Below, piece by piece: positions 41,214 through 49,579 of a stretch of DNA of 64,000 nt (positions are counted from its first letter, which is position 1; each line of letters opens with the position of its first letter). This DNA is from JAAYXS01 sp043820985 (lineage in GTDB: Bacteria; Planctomycetota; Phycisphaerae; UBA1845; Fen-1342): positions 5,676-69,675 of the forward strand of contig JBDRDH010000014.1 in assembly GCA_043820985.1 (NCBI GenBank). The letters run 5' to 3'. Below the pieces are notes generated by a model. It was not told where the DNA came from. It worked only from the letters and a program-made list of their open reading frames with translations, and ran no database searches. The position numbers and the translations under genes are program-made.

Positions 41214-43148
41214 GTGAGCACGAATGGCCAATCAGAATGGCAGGAGCGCTACGCTGATCAGATTGTAACACCCGAGCGGGCCGTGGCCTGTATCAAGCAC
41301 GGACAACGGGTGTTTCTCGGGTCGGGCGCTGGTCAGCCGCAGGTACTTGTGGAGGCGCTCTCGGCTCGCACGGATATTGACGATACCGAGATAATACACA
41401 TTCTCACGCTGGGGCTGGCCACCTATGCCGAAGCGCGCCTGGGAGAGCGGTTTCGGCATAATGCCTTTTTCATCGGCCCCAACGTGCGCGAAGCCGTTGC
41501 CCAGGGGCGCGCGGATTACACGCCGATTTTTCTGTCAGAAATTCCGGAGCTGTTTCGATCGGGCCGAGTCGTGATCGACGTGGCCCTGATTTCGGTAAGT
41601 CCGCCCGATGAGCATGGGATCTGTACTTATGGCGTTTCGACCGACATCGTCAAGGCCGCCGCGGAGTCCGCGCGAATTGTCATCGCGGAGATCAATCCAC
41701 AGATGCCGCGCGTTTACGGCGACTGTCTGATTAATGTGTCTGATATTGACATGTTGACGCCGGGTGACCGCCCGGTCCTGGAGGCCGTCCAGGGCCGGCC
41801 GGACAAACTCTCACGGCGCATCGCCAAGCACGTGGCCGGATTGCTGGAAGACGGGGCCACGCTGCAACTGGGGATTGGCAAGATCCCCGACGCGATACTG
41901 CATAGTCTGGAGGGATTCAAAGACTTGGGCGTTCACACCGAGATGTTCAGTGATGGCATTATTTCGCTGATAGAAAAGGGCGTGATCACAAATGCCAGAA
42001 AGACACTACATCGCGGAAAGGTAGTGGCGAGTTTCGCGATGGGCTCGCGCCGCTTGTACGACTTCATCGACAACAACCCGAAAATCGAGTTTCGCCCCAC
42101 CGAATACGTCAACGATCCTTATATCATCGGCCAGAACGAGAAGATGATCTCGATCAACTCCGCGATCGAGGTGGACCTCACCGGGCAGATCTGTGCTGAT
42201 TCCCTGGGTGAGATGTTTTATAACGGCATCGGCGGACAAGTGGATTTCACCCGTGGCGCGGCACATTCCGTGGGTGGCAAACCAATCATTGTTTTACCGT
42301 CGACTGCCGCCAAGGGCACGATCTCACGGATTGTCCCGCACCTCAAGCCCGGGGCCGCCGTGACGACCAGCCGCGGTGACGCGCATTACGTGGTAACCGA
42401 GCACGGCGTGGCATACCTGCATGGCAAATCAATCCGTGAGCGGGCCATGAGTCTGATACAAATCGCTGATCCCTTGTTTCGTCCTTGGTTGTTGAACGAA
42501 GCCAAGGCCCGGCGCCTGGTATACGCGGATCAGATTGATCTGACACCGGCGACCCCGGTGTATCCTGACAAGCTGGAACGTTGGATCACGTTGCGCGACA
42601 AGTCGAAAGTGTTTATGCGTCCACTGAAGCTCACCGACGAATCACGTTTGCGGGACATGTTCTATAAACTGTCCGCGGAGTCGATCCACAACCGCTTCTT
42701 CCGAGCTGTGGTAACCATGCCACATGGAAAGCTGCAGGAGTTGCTCCGAGTTGATTATGATGCTGACATGGCGATGGTGGTGTTGACCGATTCCTCCGAG
42801 GATGCCGAGTTGATCGGTGTCGGCCATTACAGCAAGAATCCAGATACGAACATGGCCGACTCGGCATATCTGGTCCGCGATGATTATCAGGGTCGCGGCA
42901 TCGGAACCAGCCTGATCAAGATCCTCAGCGAGATAGCTCGTGAACACGGTATTTCCGGTTTCACGGCTGATGTGCTCCCAACCAACCTGACCATGCTGCG
43001 GCTCTTTTACAAATGCGGCTATACCGTCCAGGCCGAATTGGAAGAGGATGGCGAATACCACGTTACGATTGCGTTTGTCAAAAACAGGCGCAAGCGGCGC
43101 GCTTCAACTAAGTCGGGAACGAAGCCACCAACCAGGGCGAAATCCTGA
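41214..43148 (+). CDS. Acetyl-CoA hydrolase/CoA-transferase fused to a GNAT acetyltransferase domain
   Basis: Residues 15-440 are the acetyl-CoA hydrolase/4-hydroxybutyrate CoA-transferase family, with GSGAGQPQVLVEAL near the start, the catalytic Glu region GVHTEMFSDGI and GGQVDFTRGAAHS. Residues 470-625 are a GNAT domain with the acetyl-CoA loop DYQGRGIGTSLIKIL. The tail is basic. The transferase would move CoA between short acids such as acetate and succinate. The GNAT part could acetylate a lysine on this or another enzyme and so tune flux, which is inference. GTG start with AGGAG. It lies next to the organic-acid operon. Confidence 0.88.
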   Translation: MSTNGQSEWQERYADQIVTPERAVACIKHGQRVFLGSGAGQPQVLVEALSARTDIDDTEIIHILTLGLATYAEARLGERFRHNAFFIGPNVREAVAQGRADYTPIFLSEIPELFRSGRVVIDVALISVSPPDEHGICTYGVSTDIVKAAAESARIVIAEINPQMPRVYGDCLINVSDIDMLTPGDRPVLEAVQGRPDKLSRRIAKHVAGLLEDGATLQLGIGKIPDAILHSLEGFKDLGVHTEMFSDGIISLIEKGVITNARKTLHRGKVVASFAMGSRRLYDFIDNNPKIEFRPTEYVNDPYIIGQNEKMISINSAIEVDLTGQICADSLGEMFYNGIGGQVDFTRGAAHSVGGKPIIVLPSTAAKGTISRIVPHLKPGAAVTTSRGDAHYVVTEHGVAYLHGKSIRERAMSLIQIADPLFRPWLLNEAKARRLVYADQIDLTPATPVYPDKLERWITLRDKSKVFMRPLKLTDESRLRDMFYKLSAESIHNRFFRAVVTMPHGKLQELLRVDYDADMAMVVLTDSSEDAELIGVGHYSKNPDTNMADSAYLVRDDYQGRGIGTSLIKILSEIAREHGISGFTADVLPTNLTMLRLFYKCGYTVQAELEEDGEYHVTIAFVKNRRKRRASTKSGTKPPTRAKS

Positions 43149-43164
43149 TGCGTTTGTCAGGTAC

Positions 43165-43192
43165 GGACTTGTCCGGTCTGACGGACAGGTCC
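43165..43192 (+). terminator. Hairpin after the CoA-transferase fusion gene
   Basis: GGACTTGTCCG and CGGACAGGTCC form an 11-bp stem (one G-T pair) with a 6-nt loop, 16 nt after the stop codon and before the methyltransferase gene. No T-run follows, so it may be a processing or weak termination structure. Confidence 0.45.
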
Positions 43193-43223
43193 CGCTCTAT
43201 ATAGTCTGCGAGGAGACGAGCAG

Positions 43224-44033
43224 GTGACGAAGGCTGACTGGCCACTGGCATCGTTTGAGCAACCTGATTGGCACGCCGCGATTGCCGACATCATTAAACG
43301 CCGTTCCACGAATAAAACCGACGTGCGCGATGTCGCGCTGCGGAATATTGAACTTTCTTCCGCCCGTCGGATTCTCGATTTGGGCTGTGGGTTCGGTTTC
43401 ATGAGCGCGGCCCTCGCCCAGCGCGTCGCACCTGATGCTCGGATTGTAGGATTGGACGCGTGCGCGGCGAACAAACAGTCATTTCTCAAGTGCGTGACCG
43501 ACGCCCGCCGCGCTGGGGATTTCGTCTGCCGGCAGATCGATTCACAACTTGATTGGCCGGACGACAGTTTTGATCTGATCGTGGCTTCCTACTCACTCTA
43601 CTTCTTCCCGGACGTAGTACCGGAAGTGGCCCGCATTCTCGCCCCGCACGGGCTGTTTGTCGCATTGACGCACATGGAAGAGTCCTGTTGGGATTTGCTG
43701 CGCGCCGTTGGCGTGGAGGAAAACAACTCACACCTGCTCCCCGTCAGTCGCAACTTCTCGGCCGAAAACGGCGACCGCCTGTTGAAACCCTGGTTTGCGG
43801 ACGTGGAGCGCGTCGACTACCCCAACTCACTCGCCTTCGGGGCGGCGGAGCACGACGACCTCCTGGCATACCTCCGGTTCAAGCTACCATTCCTCTCGCC
43901 CGATTCAGCGCCGGGCAGCGAGTTACCCGAACCGCTCTGGAAACACATCCAGACGTCCCTGTCACACCAGGGCCGTGTGGTGTTGGCGAAGAACGATGCC
44001 GCGTTTCGTTGTCGGAAGCCCCGCTGCCCGTGA
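43224..44033 (+). CDS. Class I SAM-dependent methyltransferase
   Basis: A 269-residue soluble protein with SAM-binding motif I (RRILDLGCGFGFMSAAL), the acidic end of strand 2 (IVGLDACAANKQ) and motif post-I region DDSFDLIVASYSLYFFPDVV. It resembles UbiE/Methyltransf_11 enzymes acting on small molecules. GTG start with GAGGAG upstream. The substrate is unknown. It is convergent with the ligase operon, 53 nt apart. Confidence 0.78.
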   Translation: MTKADWPLASFEQPDWHAAIADIIKRRSTNKTDVRDVALRNIELSSARRILDLGCGFGFMSAALAQRVAPDARIVGLDACAANKQSFLKCVTDARRAGDFVCRQIDSQLDWPDDSFDLIVASYSLYFFPDVVPEVARILAPHGLFVALTHMEESCWDLLRAVGVEENNSHLLPVSRNFSAENGDRLLKPWFADVERVDYPNSLAFGAAEHDDLLAYLRFKLPFLSPDSAPGSELPEPLWKHIQTSLSHQGRVVLAKNDAAFRCRKPRCP

Positions 44034-44086
44034 CGGAGCCTGGCCGCTACATTTTTCCAGTCGGTGCCGACCTTCCCGGAGGACGG

Positions 44087-45055
44087 CTATAGCCCCAGCA
44101 CCTTGGCGGTCTGGGCGAAGACCGCGTCGGGGCGCTCGACAACGGTGATTCCGACTTCTTCCATTACTTTGCGCTTGTGGGCGTAGGTTTCTTCCTCGTT
44201 GCGGATCATGGCGCCGGCATGGCTCTGGGCCACGCCCGCCTTGGTGAACATCCCGCCGAGGAAAATGATGATCGGCTTGGTGATCTGCCCCGACTTGACG
44301 GCCGCGGCCAGGTCGTTCTCCTGGGTGCTGCCGGTCTCGCCGTAGGCCACGATCACCTTGGTACGCTGGTCCTTCTGGAAGGCCAGGGCCGCGTCGAGCA
44401 TGGTGACGCCGGGCATCGGATCGCCGCCTGTGCACATCACCGCGCTGACGCCGGGGTACTTGTCGCCCCACAGCGGACCGAAGCTGCCGTCCTCGTGCGG
44501 GCCGGGCAGGTTGGGCCGGCAGTGGAAAGCACCCAGCAACTGCGACAGTCCGCCCGAGCGGGAGATCACACCGACGCAACCGGGCAAGTAGTTCTGCTTG
44601 GCCCAGGTCGCGCTGCCGCCGATCAGGCCGAACAAGTAGCCGGACGTATCGAGCATGCCGACCGTGTTGGGGCCGAGATAGGTGCAGCCCTTGGTCTGGG
44701 CGTACTCCTTCAGCACCGCCTCGTCATGCGTCGCCACGCCGTCGGCGGTGAGCACCGAAAACTTGAGTCCGGCATCCATGGCTTCCATCGCGGCGGCCTT
44801 GATGGCGCCCGCCGGCACGTACATCACGGCGCAGTTCAGCTCGGGATTGGCCGCCACGGCTTCCTTGGCGCTATTGAAGATCGGCTTGTCGAGCATCTCC
44901 TGTCCGCCCTTGCCGGGTGTACAGCCGGCGAGCACGTTGGTACCCATCTTCATCATCAGCTTACTGCTGGTCTGGCCCTGCTTACCGGTCATGCCGACAA
45001 CCAGAATATTGGGCTGCTCGATTCCGATCAGGTGTTTCAGGATTCCGTTGTTCAT
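44087..45055 (-). CDS. Succinyl/citryl-CoA synthetase-like ligase, alpha subunit
   Basis: Nucleotide-forming or -using acid-CoA ligase. Residues about 15-130 are the CoA-binding Rossmann domain (VVGMTGKQGQTSSKLMMKMG). Residues 140-322 are the ligase domain with YGETGSTQENDLA and the phosphohistidine H279 in SHAGAMIRNEEE (GHAGA in most homologues). At 322 residues it is slightly longer than E. coli SucD. The start overlaps the beta-subunit stop, with GGAGGT upstream, so the two subunits are coupled. With a citryl-CoA-lyase-like gene in the same operon, citryl-CoA synthetase (CcsB-like) is a reasonable alternative to succinyl-CoA synthetase; sequence alone cannot decide. Confidence 0.82.
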   Translation of the reverse strand: MNNGILKHLIGIEQPNILVVGMTGKQGQTSSKLMMKMGTNVLAGCTPGKGGQEMLDKPIFNSAKEAVAANPELNCAVMYVPAGAIKAAAMEAMDAGLKFSVLTADGVATHDEAVLKEYAQTKGCTYLGPNTVGMLDTSGYLFGLIGGSATWAKQNYLPGCVGVISRSGGLSQLLGAFHCRPNLPGPHEDGSFGPLWGDKYPGVSAVMCTGGDPMPGVTMLDAALAFQKDQRTKVIVAYGETGSTQENDLAAAVKSGQITKPIIIFLGGMFTKAGVAQSHAGAMIRNEEETYAHKRKVMEEVGITVVERPDAVFAQTAKVLGL

Positions 45056-46542
45056 TAGTCCACCTCCGGTAGATCGAGTCTGATGCGGAGTTCACCATTA
45101 CCCTCGAGTAGCGAGACTACCTCACAGATCAGGCAGCCGATGCAACGCGCACCCTCGACGGGCTCAATGACGTGCTTCTCTACGTTCCAGGAAAGGAAAT
45201 TGTTGGGGCACGCGCCGACACAGGGTGGCGCCTCGTCCTTGTCCCACTTGTCCGCGTAAAAGAAGAAGTCCCCCGGCGGCACGTTGACGCTGAAGCTGGG
45301 CTCACCCTCGGGCTGGGGTTCGGGGGTCACCCTGACACGCTCCCTGGCAGCCATCCCCGCGACGTCGTCCACCATCGCGGTGGGGAACACGTGGGGCATG
45401 TACGTCTTGACCGGCACCGGCAGGCCCGGGGCTACCTTCTCGATCAGCTCGCGGCCCTTGTCCTCGTCGGTCCCGCCGAAACGCAGCAGAGCCGGTAGCG
45501 GCGTCGGGCTCTCCCGCAGACCCTTCCACATGGCCGCCGCCAGGTGGTGCTGATTCTGGAAGCCCATACCCGATCCGGTCAGCAGCAGCACCTGGGAGCC
45601 CTTCATCTCCAGGATGGCGCGTAATACCCGGTAGCTCTTGAAAGCCGACAGCCCGCCGGACGTGTCGGACTCGTTCATGGAGTAGATGTCCTTGCGGGCT
45701 CCGGTAGTCATCTCCCAGAGCATCTTGCCGCCGCCGCCGCACAGGTTGGTGGCCACGCGCCAGGCGCCTTCGGGCGCCGGCTCGCGGTTCTCACGAATGA
45801 AACCGGTACCGGCCGGATCAGCCTCGTTGATCTTCTCCACCATGCGCTCCAGCCGGGTCTTGTCCTCCTTGGCGACCGGCGCGGCCGCGAAGAGTTCCGC
45901 ATCCTTGTTGCTCACCGCTTGCTTCTCAAACTCGGCGCGGCAGTCCACCACTAGCAGGGAGCCGTCCTCCAGCACGCCGATGGGGTTGGCTTCGAGCACG
46001 ATCAGCTTGTAGCGCGCGAATGTCTTGACGAATCCTGCCAGGAATTTGCCGATGGCCTGCGCGTTGTCCACCTTGCCCAGCTTGGCCACCAGGTCGTCCG
46101 CGCTGGGCAGGTTGAGCAGGGAGAAGGGGATCTTGTGTAGGCTGGCGACGCGCTCCTCGACACCCGAGCCGCCCTCGGTGGAAAACAGCAGCACGCCGTG
46201 GGGCAGCTTGTCGGCGCTGCCGAAGTCCAGCATGCAGGCCGCGTAGTACTCGCCCGTCATCTTGACGGCGTCCGCCACCAGCACGCCTTCGGCCTGGCCC
46301 CACGAGCCGGGGGCCAGAAGCTGCTTCAGGCCGCTATCGAGCTGCTCTTTGGTGTCGCAGCGGCGCACCAGGCCCTGGGCCGCCCGGCTGGTGGCGCCGG
46401 GGATCTGAGCCTTGAGGTAGACCGGTGGCTCGGGCAGCGGTTTCGGGAACTGGGCTCCGGCCGCCGCGAACACACCCGGCACGAGCGGTACGCCCTCGTT
46501 TTCGAGGAGCACCCGCGTCTTGTATTCGGGTAGGGCTGACAT
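45055..46542 (-). CDS. CoA-ligase beta subunit with C-terminal Fe-S tail
   Basis: Residues 1-235 match the ATP-grasp of succinyl-CoA synthetase beta (KAQIPGATSRAAQGLV, then LLFSTEGGSGVEERVA, LEANPIGVLEDGSLLVVDCR). Residues 260-400 match the C-terminal ligase domain (SDTSGGLSAFKSYRVLRAIL, LLRFGGTDEDKGRELI). Residues 425-495 are an extra tail with C441-x3-C445-P and C467-x2-C470-x2-C473, five Cys that could hold a [4Fe-4S] cluster. Typical family members end near residue 390-430 without this. AGGAGAG precedes the ATG. It is paired with the alpha gene. The tail may bring in ferredoxin or the oxidoreductase encoded upstream in the operon (inference). Confidence 0.82.
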   Translation of the reverse strand: MSALPEYKTRVLLENEGVPLVPGVFAAAGAQFPKPLPEPPVYLKAQIPGATSRAAQGLVRRCDTKEQLDSGLKQLLAPGSWGQAEGVLVADAVKMTGEYYAACMLDFGSADKLPHGVLLFSTEGGSGVEERVASLHKIPFSLLNLPSADDLVAKLGKVDNAQAIGKFLAGFVKTFARYKLIVLEANPIGVLEDGSLLVVDCRAEFEKQAVSNKDAELFAAAPVAKEDKTRLERMVEKINEADPAGTGFIRENREPAPEGAWRVATNLCGGGGKMLWEMTTGARKDIYSMNESDTSGGLSAFKSYRVLRAILEMKGSQVLLLTGSGMGFQNQHHLAAAMWKGLRESPTPLPALLRFGGTDEDKGRELIEKVAPGLPVPVKTYMPHVFPTAMVDDVAGMAARERVRVTPEPQPEGEPSFSVNVPPGDFFFYADKWDKDEAPPCVGACPNNFLSWNVEKHVIEPVEGARCIGCLICEVVSLLEGNGELRIRLDLPEVD

Positions 46543-46561
46543 AATCTCTCCTTTGTTGCGA

Positions 46562-47665
46562 TCAAGCTGGATAGTCCCGATCGGCCTTGCCCTCGTAGAC
46601 GGCGTCGCCGAAGTTGATTCGCCGCATCGGGCTTTGGGTGGCGATCTCCTCGAAGTAGTGCGCCGAGAGGCCGGCCACGCGGCCGAAGACGAACAACGCC
46701 TTGGCCAGATCGACGTCCACCCCCATGTCGGCCACGATCGCGCCGATCACGCCGTCCACGTTGATCGGCAGGCTCTTACCACTCACCTCCTGGAAGATGT
46801 CGGAGATGCACTCCGAGACCTCGACGCACTTACCGGCGAGGCCGTACTCCTTGACACGCCGCCAGAGCACGTCGCGCCGCGGGTCCTGGCTGTGGACCCG
46901 GTGGCCCAATCCCTGAATCCGCTTCTTGGTCTCGCGGTACTCGATGAGAAGTGCCTCGGTCGCTGCCTTAATGGACAGGTTTTCCTTTTCGGCCTTGGCG
47001 ACGATTTTCTGGAAGACCAGCGCGGCCATGCGTCCCGCGCCGCCATGGACGTCAGTGATGGCTCCGACGCCGCTGCACAGCGACATGGCGTAGTCCGCCC
47101 GCACCGAGGCGGCGATCATGCCGGCCTGGGCCGACGGCGGGGTCACGCCGTGGTCCACGCTGGCCACGACCATCGTCTCGATCATCAGCCCGCGCTTGGG
47201 ATCAACCTCCATCTTGCCGGTCACCGCCCGATAGATCAGGTTGCCGAAGGGCTCGTCGGGCGTGGCCTTATCCAGGGCGGCCTCGTTGCCTAACAGGTAA
47301 GCCAGGTAACGAGCAAAGCGGCCCAGGGCGAAGATGGTCTTGTTGACCGGGCCGTCGTCGCCGGTCTGCGGCACGGCGAACAGTTCGCCGTCCATTAAAA
47401 GGCACGCACCAAGCGCGGCCGAGATGTCCTCGCCTTCGAAGCGCTGCACCCTGGGCGCCGGCTTCATCGCGGCTTCGTAGGCGGTCCGGGTGTGTGCCGC
47501 GAGTTCCTCCTTGGTGGGGAGTTCGGTCTTGATCAGCAGGTGTGCCGTCTCGAGGACGTTGGAGTGCTCGATTAACTGGGCCAGTGGATAACCGGCGATA
47601 ACCAGGTTGTTCGGCTCGACCTTGGTCGTGACCGTTGCCCATCCAGGCGTTGTGTCTGTGCTCAC
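46562..47665 (-). CDS. Citryl-CoA lyase / citrate synthase-like enzyme
   Basis: Citrate synthase fold. Citryl-CoA-lyase-type features are WATVTTKVEPNNLVIAGY at the N-terminus and MVVASVDHGVTPPSAQAG. Catalytic and substrate residues seem intact: H172, H207 (ITDVHGGAG), H255-R256 (GLGHRVHSQDPR) and D304 (PINVDGVIGAI). The 367 residues are between citryl-CoA lyase (about 270) and citrate synthase (about 430), with an additional stretch at 55-155. It may split citryl-CoA to acetyl-CoA and oxaloacetate, or make citrate or a homologue. It lies 19 nt upstream of the ligase genes, which favours lyase partnership. Confidence 0.75.
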   Translation of the reverse strand: MSTDTTPGWATVTTKVEPNNLVIAGYPLAQLIEHSNVLETAHLLIKTELPTKEELAAHTRTAYEAAMKPAPRVQRFEGEDISAALGACLLMDGELFAVPQTGDDGPVNKTIFALGRFARYLAYLLGNEAALDKATPDEPFGNLIYRAVTGKMEVDPKRGLMIETMVVASVDHGVTPPSAQAGMIAASVRADYAMSLCSGVGAITDVHGGAGRMAALVFQKIVAKAEKENLSIKAATEALLIEYRETKKRIQGLGHRVHSQDPRRDVLWRRVKEYGLAGKCVEVSECISDIFQEVSGKSLPINVDGVIGAIVADMGVDVDLAKALFVFGRVAGLSAHYFEEIATQSPMRRINFGDAVYEGKADRDYPA

Positions 47666-47705
47666 GACTGCCTCTCCTTTGCTGAGATAACCAGAGCCAT
47701 GCGGC

Positions 47706-48188
47706 TCAACGTTTCTTCAATGCCGCTCGGGTGTACGCCAAGAGTCCGCCAGCCTCGCTGATCGCCAGGATTTCCGGTGGCAATTTCGGGAAACTGAGGA
47801 CCTTCCCGCCAACCTTGATCTGTCCCGCTTGGGGATCGAGTTCAACCGGATCACTCTCCCGGTAAGCCTCCACCGCGTCCGCGCATTCTACCAACAGCAA
47901 GCCCTGATTGATCGCGGCGCGATAGAAAATCCGGGCGAAGCTCTTGGCCACGATTGCTTGTATGCCGACGGCCTTCAAGCCGAGCGCGGGTTGCTCACGC
48001 GATGATCCACATCCAAAGTTCTTGCCCGCGAAAAGTATGTCTCCCGCGCTGACACCCCCGGCAAATTCCGGATCGAGATCTTCCAGCAGATGCGGCTTGA
48101 TCTCCTCCGCCGTGCCGCATGTATAGGTGTACTTGCCCGGGAAGAGCATGTCGGTGTTGATGTCGTCACCGTATTTCCAGACTTTCAT
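47706..48188 (-). CDS. Aconitase-superfamily dehydratase, small subunit (LeuD-like)
   Basis: 160-residue swivel domain partner of the LeuC-like protein. Motifs are KYGDDINTDMLFPGKY, FGCGSSREQPALGL and FYRAAINQGLLLVE. The loop that reads substrate chain length in isopropylmalate or homoaconitate enzymes (normally YLRx) is KYTYT here, so the substrate is uncertain. The ATG overlaps the large-subunit stop (ATGA) and has AGGAGG eight bases upstream. Confidence 0.85.
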   Translation of the reverse strand: MKVWKYGDDINTDMLFPGKYTYTCGTAEEIKPHLLEDLDPEFAGGVSAGDILFAGKNFGCGSSREQPALGLKAVGIQAIVAKSFARIFYRAAINQGLLLVECADAVEAYRESDPVELDPQAGQIKVGGKVLSFPKLPPEILAISEAGGLLAYTRAALKKR

Positions 48189-49453
48189 GCGCGCACCTCC
48201 TGCCGTGGGTCGGTAATTTTTCCATGGAGTGCCGACGCGGCGACGGTGGCCGGACCGGCGAGGTAGATTTCCGCTTCCTTGCAACCCATGCGTCCCTTGA
48301 AATTCCGGTTGGCCGTGGACAGGCAGACCTCGCCGGGAGCCAGTACACCTTGGTGCGCTCCCAGGCACGGACCGCAGCCGGTTGGCAGAATCGTGGCCCC
48401 GGCCCGCGAGAGCTTCAGCAGGGTTCCATCCTCGGTCGCTGCCTCGTATACGGCGCGCGAGGCGGGCAACACCAGCAGACGCACGTTGGCTGCGATGTGC
48501 TTGCCGTCCAGAATATCCGCCGCCTCATGCAAATCGTTGAGTCGGCCGTTGGTGCACGTGCCAACCAGGCATTGGTTGATGGGTGTGCCGGCCACTTCAC
48601 CCACCGGGCAGACGTTGTCCACGGTATGCGGCTTGGCGACCACCGGCTCGAGCGTGGCCAGATCGTACACCAGCTCGCGCTCATATTTCGCGTCGGGATC
48701 AGCCCACAGCGCTTCATAGCTGTCCGGTGTCACGCCGACCTGGTTCAGGTACTCGATCGTCTGGTCATCCACGGGGAAGACGGCGATTTTCGCCCCCATC
48801 TCAATGCCCATGTTGGCGATCGTGAAGCGTTCGGGGATGGAGAGATTCGCGATCTCGCCGTGGAACTCGACCGCCGAGTAGCTCGCGCCGTCGGCGCCGA
48901 TATCGCCGATGATCCGTAAGACCAGATCCTTGGCCCCGACGCCGGCCTGGAAACGTCCCTGCAAGTTCACGCGGATTGTCGGTGGTACCCTGAGCCAGGT
49001 TTGGCCGGTTAGCAGGAGCGAAGCGGATTCGGTGCGATCGACGCCGGTCGAGAAAACGCCCACGGCCCCGTAGGAGCAGGTGTGTGAATCGCTGCCGACG
49101 ACGATCGTCCCCGGCCGCGCGTGTCCTTTCTCGACCACGACCTGGTGACAGATGCCTTCGCCGATGTCGTAGAAGTTGCGAATCTTGTTCTTTGTGACAA
49201 ACTCGCGCACCTTCTTGTGTCCGGTGGCGGTTTTCTCATCCGCCGCCGGTGTTACGTGATCGAGCACGATCACCGGCAGGTCGGCGTCCACGACGCCGTA
49301 TTCCGTCAGCTCATCACCAATCTTGCCAACGATCGCGGCGGTGTTGTCGTGTGTTAACAGGTGTCGCGGTTTAACCGTCACGATTTGCCCGACCGCGACC
49401 TCTGTTAGTCCGGCCGCTCGGGCGAGTACTTTCTGTGCAAACGTTTGTCCCAT
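48185..49453 (-). CDS. Aconitase-superfamily dehydratase, large subunit (LeuC/HacA-like)
   Basis: 422-residue [4Fe-4S] hydro-lyase. Cluster ligands are Cys in VGTCTNGRLNDLHEA and the CxxC in TGCGPCLGAHQG. Other motifs are VVGSDSHTCSYGAVGVFSTG and TGQTWLRVPPTIRVNL. It groups with the isopropylmalate/homoaconitate/2,3-dimethylmalate dehydratase type. No leuA or leuB is nearby, and it is in an operon with a citrate-synthase-like gene, so leucine synthesis is unlikely to be its role. Confidence 0.87.
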   Translation of the reverse strand: MGQTFAQKVLARAAGLTEVAVGQIVTVKPRHLLTHDNTAAIVGKIGDELTEYGVVDADLPVIVLDHVTPAADEKTATGHKKVREFVTKNKIRNFYDIGEGICHQVVVEKGHARPGTIVVGSDSHTCSYGAVGVFSTGVDRTESASLLLTGQTWLRVPPTIRVNLQGRFQAGVGAKDLVLRIIGDIGADGASYSAVEFHGEIANLSIPERFTIANMGIEMGAKIAVFPVDDQTIEYLNQVGVTPDSYEALWADPDAKYERELVYDLATLEPVVAKPHTVDNVCPVGEVAGTPINQCLVGTCTNGRLNDLHEAADILDGKHIAANVRLLVLPASRAVYEAATEDGTLLKLSRAGATILPTGCGPCLGAHQGVLAPGEVCLSTANRNFKGRMGCKEAEIYLAGPATVAASALHGKITDPRQEVRA

Positions 49454-49579
49454 GGTCAGCCCTCGGTTTTCAGCCCAGTTTGCCCACGTTTAATACCACA
49501 GATTAATCCACCCGCATGGCCATGTGGGGCCGCTACGGATATACGGCCGACACGGCGGTCGGGCCGCTACGTTTCTTCC

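Noticed and set aside
47706..49453. Leucine biosynthesis (leuC-leuD) annotation
   Set aside because: No leuA or leuB nearby, the substrate loop differs, and the operon partners are citrate-type enzymes.
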